From NCBI GenBank assembly GCA_947631685.1, contig CANRMI010000001.1:124001-188000 (forward strand): a stretch of DNA of 64,000 bases. Direction: 5' to 3'. The translations under genes and the position numbers were made by a program. This DNA is from an uncultured Lachnospiraceae bacterium (GTDB taxonomy: Bacteria > Bacillota > Clostridia > Lachnospirales > Lachnospiraceae). Position 1 is the first letter of the stretch. Every line of letters begins with the position of its first letter. The notes beneath the pieces were generated by a model. It had not been told where the DNA came from and ran no database searches. It was given only the letters and a program-made list of their open reading frames with translations. Positions 43,354 to 51,965 of this stretch are shown piece by piece.

Positions 43354-43396
43354 AAATGCCCTTGTTCGGTACAATGAATACTGAACAAGGGCATTT
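43354..43396 (+). terminator. Long hairpin between kinase and ABC genes
   Basis: A perfect 14-bp stem (43354-43367 with 43383-43396) extends inward by up to four more pairs, leaving a 7-base loop. The downstream TTTGCTTTT is only moderately T-rich. It may terminate readthrough from the kinase gene or shape the 5' end of the ABC mRNA. Confidence 0.6.
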
Positions 43397-43426
43397 GCTT
43401 TTGTATACTGAAAAGGAGCGAAGATA

Positions 43427-44314
43427 ATGGAACTGAAAATTAAACATTTAAGAAAACAATTTAAAGACAAAAATGCTGTTGATGATGTTTGTCTTACTTT
43501 GACACCAGGCGTATGGGGACTGCTTGGAGCTAATGGTGCAGGGAAAACTACCCTTATGCGTATGATTGCAGGTAATATGACACCTACCGGCGGAGTTATA
43601 TGTTATGATGGTACGGATATTTTCAAAATGGGAAAAGCCTATCGTGATTTATTTGGATTTTTACCACAGGATTTTGGATATTCAAAAGACTTTACCGTAA
43701 AGGATTATCTTGAATATATGGCAGCTTTGAAAGATGTTCCGGCAAGAGAAACAACGAAGAAAATCAATCATCTTTTGGATATATTAACGCTTTCCGATGT
43801 AAAAGGAAAGAAGATTGCAAAGTTATCAGGTGGTATGAAGCGCCGTGTGGGAATTGCACAGGCAATGCTAAATGATCCGAAAATACTTGTAATGGACGAA
43901 CCGACAGCAGGACTTGATCCCGGAGAAAGAGTACGTTTCCGTAACTTTATTTCAGAGTTTTCACATGACAGGATTGTGCTGATTTCTACCCATATTGTTT
44001 CTGATATTGAGTATATTGCAACAAGAAATGCCATTATGAAAGCAGGAAAGATAATAGACATGGGAACAACAGATGAACTTGTGAAAGAGATTGAAGGAAA
44101 AGTATGGACTTGTACTATACCAGTCGGAGATTTGGTCAGTTGTGAAATGCAGTTAAGAATTATTAATCAGCGTAGTGAGGATAACGGTCAGGTATCTATC
44201 AGGTATTTATCTGAAACGCCTAAAATCAAAGGGTCAGTTGCTGAACCGCCTCGGCTTGAGGATTTGTATCTTTGGTATTTTCCGCAGGGAAATTTGGGAG
44301 AGGAGGAAAATTGA
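43427..44314 (+). CDS. ABC transporter ATP-binding protein
   Basis: A 295-residue ATPase subunit. Walker A is GLLGANGAGKTTLMR near residue 33, Q-loop FLPQDFGYS near 85, signature LSGGMKRRVGIAQAML near 133, Walker B LVMDEPTAGLDPGERV near 155, and H-loop STHIVSDIE near 187. It pairs with the permease encoded 1 base downstream. Small-peptide or antibiotic export is typical for such two-gene systems under VanRS/BceRS-like control, but the substrate cannot be read from the sequence. Confidence 0.93.
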   Translation: MELKIKHLRKQFKDKNAVDDVCLTLTPGVWGLLGANGAGKTTLMRMIAGNMTPTGGVICYDGTDIFKMGKAYRDLFGFLPQDFGYSKDFTVKDYLEYMAALKDVPARETTKKINHLLDILTLSDVKGKKIAKLSGGMKRRVGIAQAMLNDPKILVMDEPTAGLDPGERVRFRNFISEFSHDRIVLISTHIVSDIEYIATRNAIMKAGKIIDMGTTDELVKEIEGKVWTCTIPVGDLVSCEMQLRIINQRSEDNGQVSIRYLSETPKIKGSVAEPPRLEDLYLWYFPQGNLGEEEN

Positions 44315-44315
44315 T

Positions 44316-45554
44316 ATGCGTTTATTTAGATTAGAAGTGAAACGAATTATGAAGTTACACCGTACACTGGTATTGCTTGCTATTGCGATTTTGATGTCAG
44401 TTGTAATGGCATACTTACCAATTAGTTTTGAATCTATTAACCGTCCAGGAGAAAATGGAAAAGTTATAGAGTTGGATGGCTTGTCAGCAATCAAATTTAA
44501 GAAAGATTACTTTGAGAAAACAGCAGGGGACATTACTCCACAAAAGTTAGCGGAATCTTTGCGGATATATCAATCCTGTGTACGGGAATATGGTACGTTG
44601 GATGATGTACCACTGGAAGTTTACATTGAAAATATTATGGCAATTCGTCCTATGCTAAAAGGATTAACCGAAGCTTTTGCTGATCCTAAAACAGGTATTG
44701 GCGCAGACTTGATGGATATTGAGCCAGATAAGGTGGAACAGTATTTTTATGAAAAATGTGCTTCTCATTTGGATGATATTATGAATCTTGAGCAGAAAGA
44801 TTATCCAACAGCTAGACAGTTTGCGACAGATAAGTACGCTAAGCTGAATCAGCCACTCTGTATATATTCTGGTATGAGCAGGGATGCTTTTGACTATATA
44901 GAATTGTATATCTTGGTTTTATCAATTCTTTGCATTGCTATTGCAGCTCCTGTTTTTGCAAATGAATATCAAACCGGCAGTGACAGTATTTTACGATGCA
45001 CCAAATATGGGCGTGTAAAATTAGCTGTTACAAGGATTATGGCGGCTTGCAGTATTTTCATAGTGATTTTCATTTTGGGAATGGCACTCCACTTAACAAT
45101 TCTTAATTTTGCATTTGGTACAGATTGTTTAAAAACTTCTTTCCAAATTTTGTTTTCAATCATAAGTCTGCCAAATATAAATTTAGGGCAGCTTCAGATT
45201 ATTTTGGTGTTAGCAGGACTACTTTCGGTATTAGCAACCATTAGTTGTACGCTTTTTTTGTCTGCTAAGTGCAAAGATTCCTTGACAGCACTGTTGATTT
45301 CCATAGTGATATTGTTCCTGCCTATATTTACTTATAGTGCGATTGGAGGAGCTTCATGGCTTTCAACGCTTTTGCCGTCATCGGGTATTGGTATGCAGAA
45401 TAATTTTCTTTATCAGCTTGGCAATTTCAATTTCCTGCACATTGGAGGAATGAGCTTGTGGACACCTTGTGTGATATTAATTTTAGCAGCTATTGAAGTT
45501 CCAATTTTTCTTTTTTTGGCAATTCGTTCTTACTGCAAACATCAAGTGGCATAA
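44316..45554 (+). CDS. ABC transporter permease
   Basis: A 412-residue membrane protein. One N-terminal membrane segment (MKLHRTLVLLAIAILMSVVMAYL region, about 12-34) is followed by a large extracellular domain of about 170 residues, and then five or so segments from about residue 190 to the end. This layout resembles ABC-2-type permeases. ATG 44316 follows GAGGAGGAAAATTG, which overlaps the end of the ATPase gene; the two are clearly translationally coupled. No homologue is recognised beyond that. Confidence 0.85.
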   Translation: MRLFRLEVKRIMKLHRTLVLLAIAILMSVVMAYLPISFESINRPGENGKVIELDGLSAIKFKKDYFEKTAGDITPQKLAESLRIYQSCVREYGTLDDVPLEVYIENIMAIRPMLKGLTEAFADPKTGIGADLMDIEPDKVEQYFYEKCASHLDDIMNLEQKDYPTARQFATDKYAKLNQPLCIYSGMSRDAFDYIELYILVLSILCIAIAAPVFANEYQTGSDSILRCTKYGRVKLAVTRIMAACSIFIVIFILGMALHLTILNFAFGTDCLKTSFQILFSIISLPNINLGQLQIILVLAGLLSVLATISCTLFLSAKCKDSLTALLISIVILFLPIFTYSAIGGASWLSTLLPSSGIGMQNNFLYQLGNFNFLHIGGMSLWTPCVILILAAIEVPIFLFLAIRSYCKHQVA

Positions 45555-45661
45555 GGCATACTTTTTACAATAATATAAATATATACAGGGTATAGAAGTG
45601 ATTTACAATATAGTGGCTATGGTTGTGTAATATGATAGGAGATGATAATCTTGGGAAAATA

Positions 45662-46042
45662 ATGGTATTGATGTTTAATGATAACGAGGAAGATGTGTTT
45701 CATCACATTATGTGTTATGTTAAAGCAGGGGCGAAATTTTTTACACTTATGGATATTCCAAAAGATGTTTTGAGTTTTGAAAAATTAGAAATTGATGAGA
45801 GTAGGCATATTGTAATTAAAAATGACTCGGAAATTGAATTGACCTTTATCGAATTTGAAATCTTGTTACTACTTGCTCAAAATGCGGGAACAGTATTCAG
45901 CAAAGAGCAGATATATGATATTGTCTGGAAAGAACCATATTCCGGCGATTATAATATTGTTATGAGTCATATTCGGAAAATAAGGGAAAAGATAGAAGAT
46001 AACCCAAGCAAGCCAGTTTACATTCAAACGATTACGAAGTAG
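45662..46042 (+). CDS. Receiver-less winged-helix protein (OmpR C-terminal type)
   Basis: About 126 residues. The C-terminal 90 match the DNA-binding domain of OmpR-type regulators (ELTFIEFEILLLLAQNAGTVFSKEQ, split here as ELTFIEFEILLLL and GTVFSKEQIYDIVWKE; then MSHIRKIREKIED). The usual ending WGVGYK is missing; the frame stops after YIQTITK. The N-terminal part is not a receiver domain. It may be a stand-alone regulator or the remnant of a truncated gene. Start is uncertain: in-frame TTG 45623 and ATG 45632 are alternatives, none with a good ribosome site. Confidence 0.6.
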   Translation: MVLMFNDNEEDVFHHIMCYVKAGAKFFTLMDIPKDVLSFEKLEIDESRHIVIKNDSEIELTFIEFEILLLLAQNAGTVFSKEQIYDIVWKEPYSGDYNIVMSHIRKIREKIEDNPSKPVYIQTITK

Positions 46043-46056
46043 AATATGCAAAATTA

Positions 46057-46104
46057 AAAGCTGTAAAATTCCACGTTGAATTTTACAGCTTTCTTGCGTA
46101 TAAT
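46057..46104 (+). promoter_or_regulatory. 15-bp hairpin overlapping the TA promoter
   Basis: A perfect 15-bp stem (46057-46071 with 46078-46092) with a 6-base loop probably terminates the upstream gene. Its right arm contains TTGAAT (46076-46081), which with a 17-bp spacer and TATAAT (46099-46104) forms a good promoter for the antitoxin-toxin genes. Confidence 0.65.
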
Positions 46105-46145
46105 ATATAAAGGAGAAACTATATCAAGGAAAGGAAGTTGATTTT

Positions 46146-46394
46146 ATGCCGAATATATTACCTGTATCAGATTTAAGAAATTATAATGAAGTATTGAAAA
46201 ATTGTCAGGCTGGAGAACCTGTGTTTTTGACTAAAAATGGTAGAGGCAAGTTTGTGGTTATGGATATTGAGGACTATGAGCGTGAAAAGGCTGAGAAAAA
46301 GCTGTTGATGAAGCTGCAGGAAGCAGAAGAAGCAGTTAAGGATGAAAGCGCTTGGATGAGTTTGGATGAACTGAAGAGATCTGTCGGGGTATAG
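46146..46394 (+). CDS. Type II antitoxin, Phd/YefM family
   Basis: An 82-residue protein with the Phd/YefM fold pattern: ILPVSDLRNYNEVLKNCQAGEPVFLTKNG (start LPVSDLRNYNEVL, then GEPVFLTKNGRGKFVVM) and a charged C-terminal helix that would wrap the toxin. It sits 3 bases before the toxin gene, has its own promoter, and probably autoregulates. Confidence 0.9.
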   Translation: MPNILPVSDLRNYNEVLKNCQAGEPVFLTKNGRGKFVVMDIEDYEREKAEKKLLMKLQEAEEAVKDESAWMSLDELKRSVGV

Positions 46395-46397
46395 CCT

Positions 46398-46697
46398 ATG
46401 ATGAAATTACGGATTAACCCTATTGTAGCAGATGACTTGAAGAATATTAAAGAGTATATTGCAGAAGATAATGAAGAAATGGCAGTAAAGACCATTCAGG
46501 AGATATATGCTCGAATTGAGAATATACAGCAATTTCCGTATATGGGAGCTGATCTTGCTAAGAGGGTCAGCTTCCGGACGGATTATAAATATGTGATTTG
46601 CGGGAATTATGTTGTGCTGTATAGGATTGGGGAAGAATATGTGGAGATTTACCGAGTTGTGAATCGGTATCAGGATATTACGCAGATATTTATATAG
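46398..46697 (+). CDS. Type II toxin, RelE/ParE family
   Basis: A 99-residue basic protein. It starts KLRINPIVADDLKNIKEYIAE, has a central IENIQQFPYMGADLAKR, and ends in DYKYVICGNYVVLYRIGEEYVEIYRVVNR, the strand pattern of RelE/ParE toxins. Whether it cleaves ribosome-bound mRNA or inhibits gyrase cannot be decided by eye. With the upstream antitoxin it would stabilise the element. An ATG three bases later (46401) is an alternative start. Confidence 0.9.
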   Translation: MMKLRINPIVADDLKNIKEYIAEDNEEMAVKTIQEIYARIENIQQFPYMGADLAKRVSFRTDYKYVICGNYVVLYRIGEEYVEIYRVVNRYQDITQIFI

Positions 46698-46720
46698 TAA
46701 AAAAGATGAGAGGAACAAAT

Positions 46721-47722
46721 GTGAACAATTTATTATATGAAACTGATTATGGAAAATACTATATAGGAAAGTGTGAAGAATTAATAGAGAAATTAGAGTT
46801 AGAAGGTAAAGTACAATTGTTGATTACGTCACCACCATATCCTTTGAATAAAAAGAAAAAATATGGGAATATGGTAGGAGAAGAGTATCTGGAGTGGCTG
46901 TATAGTTTAGCACCATTATTTTCAAAAGTATTGAAGCCTAATGGTTCTCTTGTGATCGAGATGGGAAACTCATGGGAGAAGGATCGACCAATACAGTCAA
47001 TTTTAACAATAAAATCATTACTACAATTTTTGGAAAATCCAGAAGCAAATCTTAGACTCTGTCAAGAATTTGTATGTTACAATCCTGCAAGATTGCCATC
47101 CCCAGCACAATGGGTAACGATTGAAAGAATAAGAGCAATAGATAGTTTTACACATGTGTGGTGGATGGCCAATTCAGATTATCCCAAAGCGGATAATAGA
47201 AAAATACTTCGACCATATAGTAAAAGCATGAAGAAGTTGCTAAAAAATGGAGAATATAATGCGGGAAAAAGACCTTCGGAGCACTCTATAAGTGAGAAAA
47301 GCTTTTTGACAAATAATAATGGAAGCATAGCACATAATGTTATTGAGATTGAGGCAATAGAGGAAGATAAGGAACTTAGACTGCCATATTCGATGTTAAG
47401 TATTTCTAATACTAAATCAAATGATTATTTTATGAGGAGGTGTAGAGAAGAGCATGTTACGCCCCATCCAGCAAGAATGCCCTTAGAATTAGCAAGCTTT
47501 TTTATTAATTTTTTAACCGATGAAAATGATTTGGTACTTGATCCGTTTGGGGGTAGTAATACTACAGGATTTTGTGCTGAAAGATTAAAGCGAAAATGGA
47601 TAACAATAGAAGTTAAAGAAGATTATGGTTTGCAGTCTTTAATACGATTTGAAGAAAAAAATATAAATTCAAATATAAAAAAAACCGAATATTATAATCA
47701 ATTATCGAAAAGGGGGAAATGA
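46721..47722 (+). CDS. DNA methyltransferase (beta-class, SPPY motif), first gene of the conflict operon
   Basis: A 333-residue SAM-dependent DNA base methylase. Motif IV ITSPPYPLN near residue 36 precedes motif I LDPFGGSNTTGFCAERL near 275, the order of beta-class N4-cytosine/N6-adenine enzymes; SPPY favours N4-cytosine. A large recognition insert lies between. GTG 46721 follows GAGAGGAAC; the ATG at 46706 would start before it. The stop is 3 bases ahead of the phosphoribosyltransferase-like gene. There is no companion restriction endonuclease of a familiar type, so it may protect self DNA from the downstream proteins. Confidence 0.85.
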   Translation: MNNLLYETDYGKYYIGKCEELIEKLELEGKVQLLITSPPYPLNKKKKYGNMVGEEYLEWLYSLAPLFSKVLKPNGSLVIEMGNSWEKDRPIQSILTIKSLLQFLENPEANLRLCQEFVCYNPARLPSPAQWVTIERIRAIDSFTHVWWMANSDYPKADNRKILRPYSKSMKKLLKNGEYNAGKRPSEHSISEKSFLTNNNGSIAHNVIEIEAIEEDKELRLPYSMLSISNTKSNDYFMRRCREEHVTPHPARMPLELASFFINFLTDENDLVLDPFGGSNTTGFCAERLKRKWITIEVKEDYGLQSLIRFEEKNINSNIKKTEYYNQLSKRGK

Positions 47723-47725
47723 TTT

Positions 47726-48949
47726 ATGAGGATTCCTTCTTCGGAAGAATTAATGAAACAGATTAGGATAACTATCGAAGTCGCTTGGAGAAATGGCTTG
47801 GAGTTGTCGATGATAAATAAGTGGTTGGAGAACTTTACCGGAGAAGCATTGGGAAGCAAGAAAATTGAAGAAAATCTTGCATTATGGATGCTTTATAATT
47901 TTACATATTTTAATGAAGAAGAAGTAAAACATTTGTGTAAGCTTCTGTTAAAAAAATATTTACATATAGCACTGCAGGATAAAGCTGCATGTCTTGGAGA
48001 AATCAATAATGTTTTGAAAAATTCGAAATTTGTTCCATTAGGAAGAAGTAGCGAGAGTGGGGCATATGTATTATATCTTTTTAGGCAGGAAAATGATTTA
48101 CCAGTTATTTTTTTTGGTGATGATCTGGAACTTCGGAAAGATCAAAGTGTAGTGTTTATTGATGATATGACATTGTCTGGAAGTCAGGCTTTAAAGAAAA
48201 TTCAAAAAATTAAGTATGCAGGGTATAAAATAACAGAATTAGATATAAGAGATGAGTTTGTTTGCAAATTACAGCAGAAAGAACAAGATCAGTTAACTAA
48301 ATATATTAAGGAGCATTTGAATTGTAATAAAAGTGATAAACAGGCATTGGCTGAAACAATAACTTCGAGAGTGATAAGGAACAAATCATTTTATATGGAA
48401 ACCAAAAGTTATTTTGAGGAAAATACATTTAGCGAATGTTTAAAGGAACTAGTTGAAAAATATAGCAGAAAGAATAGTGATATAGATCATATTATTATTT
48501 ATAAAATGAATAGATTGCTATTAGAGCACTATTATGGAGAAGCAATTCGAAAAGGAATAAATAATATTGAAGTTCAAAAGTATCATCTTTTATCATTTAT
48601 TGCTAGCGAAAAAGCGAAGCAAAAATTAAAAAATGAAAGTGTAAATGTAATTAACTGTATTGATATCGATGAAACAGCAGAAGTTTTTTCAGAAGTTTCA
48701 ATGGTATTTGGAAATTATCAAGAAGAAAAACTGCTATGTAAAAAAATGTGTGAATACTATGGAAAAAAATTGAAGCCTGACTATCCATTAGGATATAATA
48801 ATTGTCAATATCTATTTGGATTATATTATACAATTCCTAATAATACATTGCCCATATTTTGGGCAACAGAAAATTGGAATCCTTTGTTTATTAGACATGA
48901 AAAAAATTATGGGGGTGAAGTAAAAGATGCCTTTGGAAAATATATATAA
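47726..48949 (+). CDS. Phosphoribosyltransferase-like protein (PRTase-CE type)
   Basis: A 407-residue protein. Residues 1-105 are helical. The centre has a type I phosphoribosyltransferase-like PRPP loop, VVFIDDMTLSGSQALKK, near residue 145, preceded by hydrophobic strands and followed by ELDIRDEF. A long helical insertion follows, and the end has NNTLPIFWATENWNPLF. From memory this resembles a family called PRTase-CE that is found beside ORC/CDC6-like ATPases in predicted conflict systems; I could not check. It may make or cleave a nucleotide. Ribosome site AAAGGGGGAAATG. Its stop overlaps the next gene by 23 bases. Confidence 0.75.
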   Translation: MRIPSSEELMKQIRITIEVAWRNGLELSMINKWLENFTGEALGSKKIEENLALWMLYNFTYFNEEEVKHLCKLLLKKYLHIALQDKAACLGEINNVLKNSKFVPLGRSSESGAYVLYLFRQENDLPVIFFGDDLELRKDQSVVFIDDMTLSGSQALKKIQKIKYAGYKITELDIRDEFVCKLQQKEQDQLTKYIKEHLNCNKSDKQALAETITSRVIRNKSFYMETKSYFEENTFSECLKELVEKYSRKNSDIDHIIIYKMNRLLLEHYYGEAIRKGINNIEVQKYHLLSFIASEKAKQKLKNESVNVINCIDIDETAEVFSEVSMVFGNYQEEKLLCKKMCEYYGKKLKPDYPLGYNNCQYLFGLYYTIPNNTLPIFWATENWNPLFIRHEKNYGGEVKDAFGKYI

Positions 48950-50933
48950 TAATCCATTTTCGGATTATAATGCAAATACGATGGATTCAAGAAAAATAAT
49001 GGATTTTTGGGAAAGTCCATTTGAAAGATATTTGGTAGGTATAACAGAAGAAGAGATTGCAAAAGAAAACACAGCAATTTTTTTCACTGGTGGCCGCGGG
49101 ACAGGTAAGACAATGCTATTAAAACATTTTTCGATTTCTTCACAAATTGTACGTGCAAAAAAGGAAGACAAAGCATTTGAGCAGATTCTAAAAGAAAAGG
49201 GATATATAGGTATATATATACGCTTTGATACGCCACTCCTTGTTGGATTTGATGGCTTAGAGTTAAGCTCTGAAATGTGGAATGCTATTTTTACTCATTT
49301 TTTTGAAATGACAATATGTAAATCTTTTTTAGATGCATTGATTAAACTGATTGATCTGAAGATTATATCAATTGATGAGGAAAACAATTTGGTTCAGGAA
49401 GTATCTAAAATCTTAGGGCGTAATAAAGTAAAAAGCATATTAGAATTAGCTGATTTACTTGGAGAAGATATTAATTATGTAAATCAATTTAAATCGGAGG
49501 CACTTTTTGATAACATAGATTTTAAACCGTTCAAATTATACACTTTTGGTTCGCTTTCATTTAATATAGTAAATATAATAAAAAGCATATGCCAAAAGCT
49601 TAAAGAAGTCAATTTTCTCTTATTATTAGATGAATATGAAAATTTCATGGCGTTTGAACAGAAAATTGTAAATTCTGCGATTAAGTTTTCCAAAGATATT
49701 GCATTTAGAGTAGGAATGCGACCAATGGGATTTCATACATTTGGTACAGTTTCCGAAGATGAGTTTATAAAAGAGCACAGAGATTATAGAAATGTTACAT
49801 TTGAAAACCCTTTAATTGGAAAGGATGATAAAGGATATTTAGATTTTTTGTTAGGAATTGCGGAAAAAAGACTGAAGAATGTAAGCTATTTTTCGAATAA
49901 TAAAATGATTGATATAAGACAATTTCTAGGAGATCGAGAAAAGATTGAAGAAGAAGCCAAAAAAATTGTTAAAGGAAGAGATAAACATATTAAAGAATAT
50001 TTAAAAGAGATAAAAAAGACATATGCAAAAAATAAGATTAAGTTTGAAATTACAGAGGAACAACTTAACCAATTGAGATGCTCAGAAAATCCATTATATG
50101 AGATGCAAAATATGAGGATGCTGCTTAAACCGTTTGATATAAACTATGTGGTAAAAGCATTTGAGGATTATACAAATGGTATAGATTCAGAGGAAGCGCA
50201 TAAGTATAAGAATGATTATGCAAATAAGTATAAACTGTCATACCTGTTTGTCTTGCGTTCGATTTATAAAGTAGAGACCAAACAGTATTATGGATTTAAT
50301 GATTTTGCATATCTATCATCTGGGATAGTTGGTACATTTTTAGAATTATGTAGATGCACATTCCAATATGCTTATTTTTCTGATAAAGAAGCTCTTTTAA
50401 ATGGAAATATTTCCCCAGAAATACAAACAAAAGCTGCTTTAGATGTGGCTAATTCAGAATTTGAGCAGATTCAAAGGATATCTAAATATGGAAATTATGT
50501 ACATCAATTTACTAAAAATATGGGAAAACGATTTGCAAAATATCATGTGGATAAAAGAATAAGTTATCCAGAGACAAATCAGTTTTGTTTAGATTCAAAA
50601 AAATTGCAAGAAAACTCAATTGAGGATAGGGTTTTTAAGGCAGCAATCATGTGGTCAGTTATTCAAAAAAAGAAAGGTATGCAACAAGCGAGTATAGGAA
50701 AAGACGATGAAGAAATATATATTCTTAATAGAATATTTTCACCTGTTTTTCAAATTTCAGTAAGAACAAGGGGCGGTTTTAATGTTGAGATTAATGAACA
50801 AGAGTTTACCGAATTAATTCGAAGAGAGGAGGAAAAAGGAAGAATTGAGGAAGATGTAATTGAAGAAAATGGAATTGGGGAAGATAAACAAATGAGTATA
50901 TTTGATATCGAATGGGGAAATGCAAATGACTAG
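48927..50933 (+). CDS. ORC/CDC6-like AAA+ ATPase of the conflict operon
   Basis: A 668-residue P-loop protein. The N-terminus NPFSDYNANTMDSRKIMDFW leads into Walker A FFTGGRGTGKTMLLKHFS near residue 55, and Walker B FLLLLDEYENF near 230. The central region has MRPMGFHTFGT and a long charged helical part; the C-terminus is acidic (EEEKGRIEEDVIEENG). The pattern fits the ORC-CDC6-like ATPases described in predicted prokaryotic conflict systems (from memory). It may sense DNA or replication and activate the neighbouring effector. Ribosome site GGGGGTGAAG. It overlaps both neighbours, so the four genes are tightly coupled. Confidence 0.78.
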   Translation: MPLENIYNNPFSDYNANTMDSRKIMDFWESPFERYLVGITEEEIAKENTAIFFTGGRGTGKTMLLKHFSISSQIVRAKKEDKAFEQILKEKGYIGIYIRFDTPLLVGFDGLELSSEMWNAIFTHFFEMTICKSFLDALIKLIDLKIISIDEENNLVQEVSKILGRNKVKSILELADLLGEDINYVNQFKSEALFDNIDFKPFKLYTFGSLSFNIVNIIKSICQKLKEVNFLLLLDEYENFMAFEQKIVNSAIKFSKDIAFRVGMRPMGFHTFGTVSEDEFIKEHRDYRNVTFENPLIGKDDKGYLDFLLGIAEKRLKNVSYFSNNKMIDIRQFLGDREKIEEEAKKIVKGRDKHIKEYLKEIKKTYAKNKIKFEITEEQLNQLRCSENPLYEMQNMRMLLKPFDINYVVKAFEDYTNGIDSEEAHKYKNDYANKYKLSYLFVLRSIYKVETKQYYGFNDFAYLSSGIVGTFLELCRCTFQYAYFSDKEALLNGNISPEIQTKAALDVANSEFEQIQRISKYGNYVHQFTKNMGKRFAKYHVDKRISYPETNQFCLDSKKLQENSIEDRVFKAAIMWSVIQKKKGMQQASIGKDDEEIYILNRIFSPVFQISVRTRGGFNVEINEQEFTELIRREEEKGRIEEDVIEENGIGEDKQMSIFDIEWGNAND

Positions 50934-51921
50934 TGAAAAGATACTATATGAGATGAATGAAATAACATGCTCAATAAAAACACCAAACGAATTTGATTAT
51001 TTATATGTGTCTTTAAATGATATTGAAGAAAGAGCATGGTCAGCAATTAGAGAATTGATTAAGAAGAAAGTAAAGATTCATAATTTGGTAGTGCTGGATT
51101 TTTATGAACAAGAGAATAAGATCAAGTCTGATATTGAAACACAGAGTTTGGAGTTCATTGATAATATTATATTTATCAAAGCCAAAAAACAGGATTATGA
51201 AGCGAACTTTAGGAACATTAGAGCTACAACAGGAAATGAATTGTCGAATAAAATAGTAGGAGTAGATATTTCTTGTATGCCAACTCCGCAATTTTTTTTA
51301 TTATTAAAATGGTTTAAACGAAGTGAAGCAAAAATTGTATTTTACTACACAGAACCACAAAAATATATAATGAATGATGGAATATTTAAATCATATTTTT
51401 CTATGAAGGGTCCTGTTTCTGTAAAAGAAATAAGAGGTTTTTCGGGAGTTTCTGTAAAAGAAAATGAGGTAGAAAGAGTTCTTTTGTGCATGTTAGGGTT
51501 TGATAACGATCTTTTACCAACAGTTATACAAGAGGCTGGACCAAGAAAAATAGTAGCTATAAATGGATTCCCTTCATTTTATCCCAAATTTAAAGACATT
51601 AGTTTGGCAAATAATGAAAAAATATTGTCAGGAAGTGCGTTTGCAGACAAATTGGAAAAAAGTAAAAACTTAACGAATTTTATATATGTTGAAGCGGATA
51701 ATCCGTTTGACGCATATAATGTTTTACAAGAGCTGAAGGGGCAATATAATAAAAGGTGTATAGATGTTGTTCCGCTTGGAACTAAACCAATGGCATTAGG
51801 GGTATGTTTATTCGCAATAGAAAATGAGGATATTAGGGTTATATTTCCGTTTCCAGAAGAATATGCTGAAGCAACAGGGGAGAGAAGTAAAAAAACTTTA
51901 GAATATATTTTGAATTATTAA
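50926..51921 (+). CDS. Uncharacterised Rossmann-like protein with GTKPM motif (possible CARF-like sensor)
   Basis: A 331-residue protein with alternating strands and helices. The first half (DYLYVSLNDIEERAWSAI, then VVLDFYEQENKI) looks like a Rossmann-type sheet. KIVGVDISCMPTPQFFLLL follows near residue 105. The distal part has DVVPLGTKPMALGVCLFAIEN near 290; a GTKPM-type turn recalls the GGTK(P/I)M motif of CARF nucleotide-sensing domains, so ligand sensing is possible. No nuclease or membrane motif is evident. ATG 50926 follows GGGG by 8 bases and overlaps the ATPase stop; ATG 50920 is an alternative. Confidence 0.65.
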   Translation: MTSEKILYEMNEITCSIKTPNEFDYLYVSLNDIEERAWSAIRELIKKKVKIHNLVVLDFYEQENKIKSDIETQSLEFIDNIIFIKAKKQDYEANFRNIRATTGNELSNKIVGVDISCMPTPQFFLLLKWFKRSEAKIVFYYTEPQKYIMNDGIFKSYFSMKGPVSVKEIRGFSGVSVKENEVERVLLCMLGFDNDLLPTVIQEAGPRKIVAINGFPSFYPKFKDISLANNEKILSGSAFADKLEKSKNLTNFIYVEADNPFDAYNVLQELKGQYNKRCIDVVPLGTKPMALGVCLFAIENEDIRVIFPFPEEYAEATGERSKKTLEYILNY

Positions 51922-51965
51922 AGAAGCAATAGAGATATATAGTATAAACTTAGGAGGTAGATGAA

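Noticed and set aside
46721..47722. Classical restriction-modification system
   Set aside because: No protein next to the methylase shows a PD-(D/E)xK, HNH or helicase-nuclease pattern; the partners are PRTase-like and AAA+ proteins instead.
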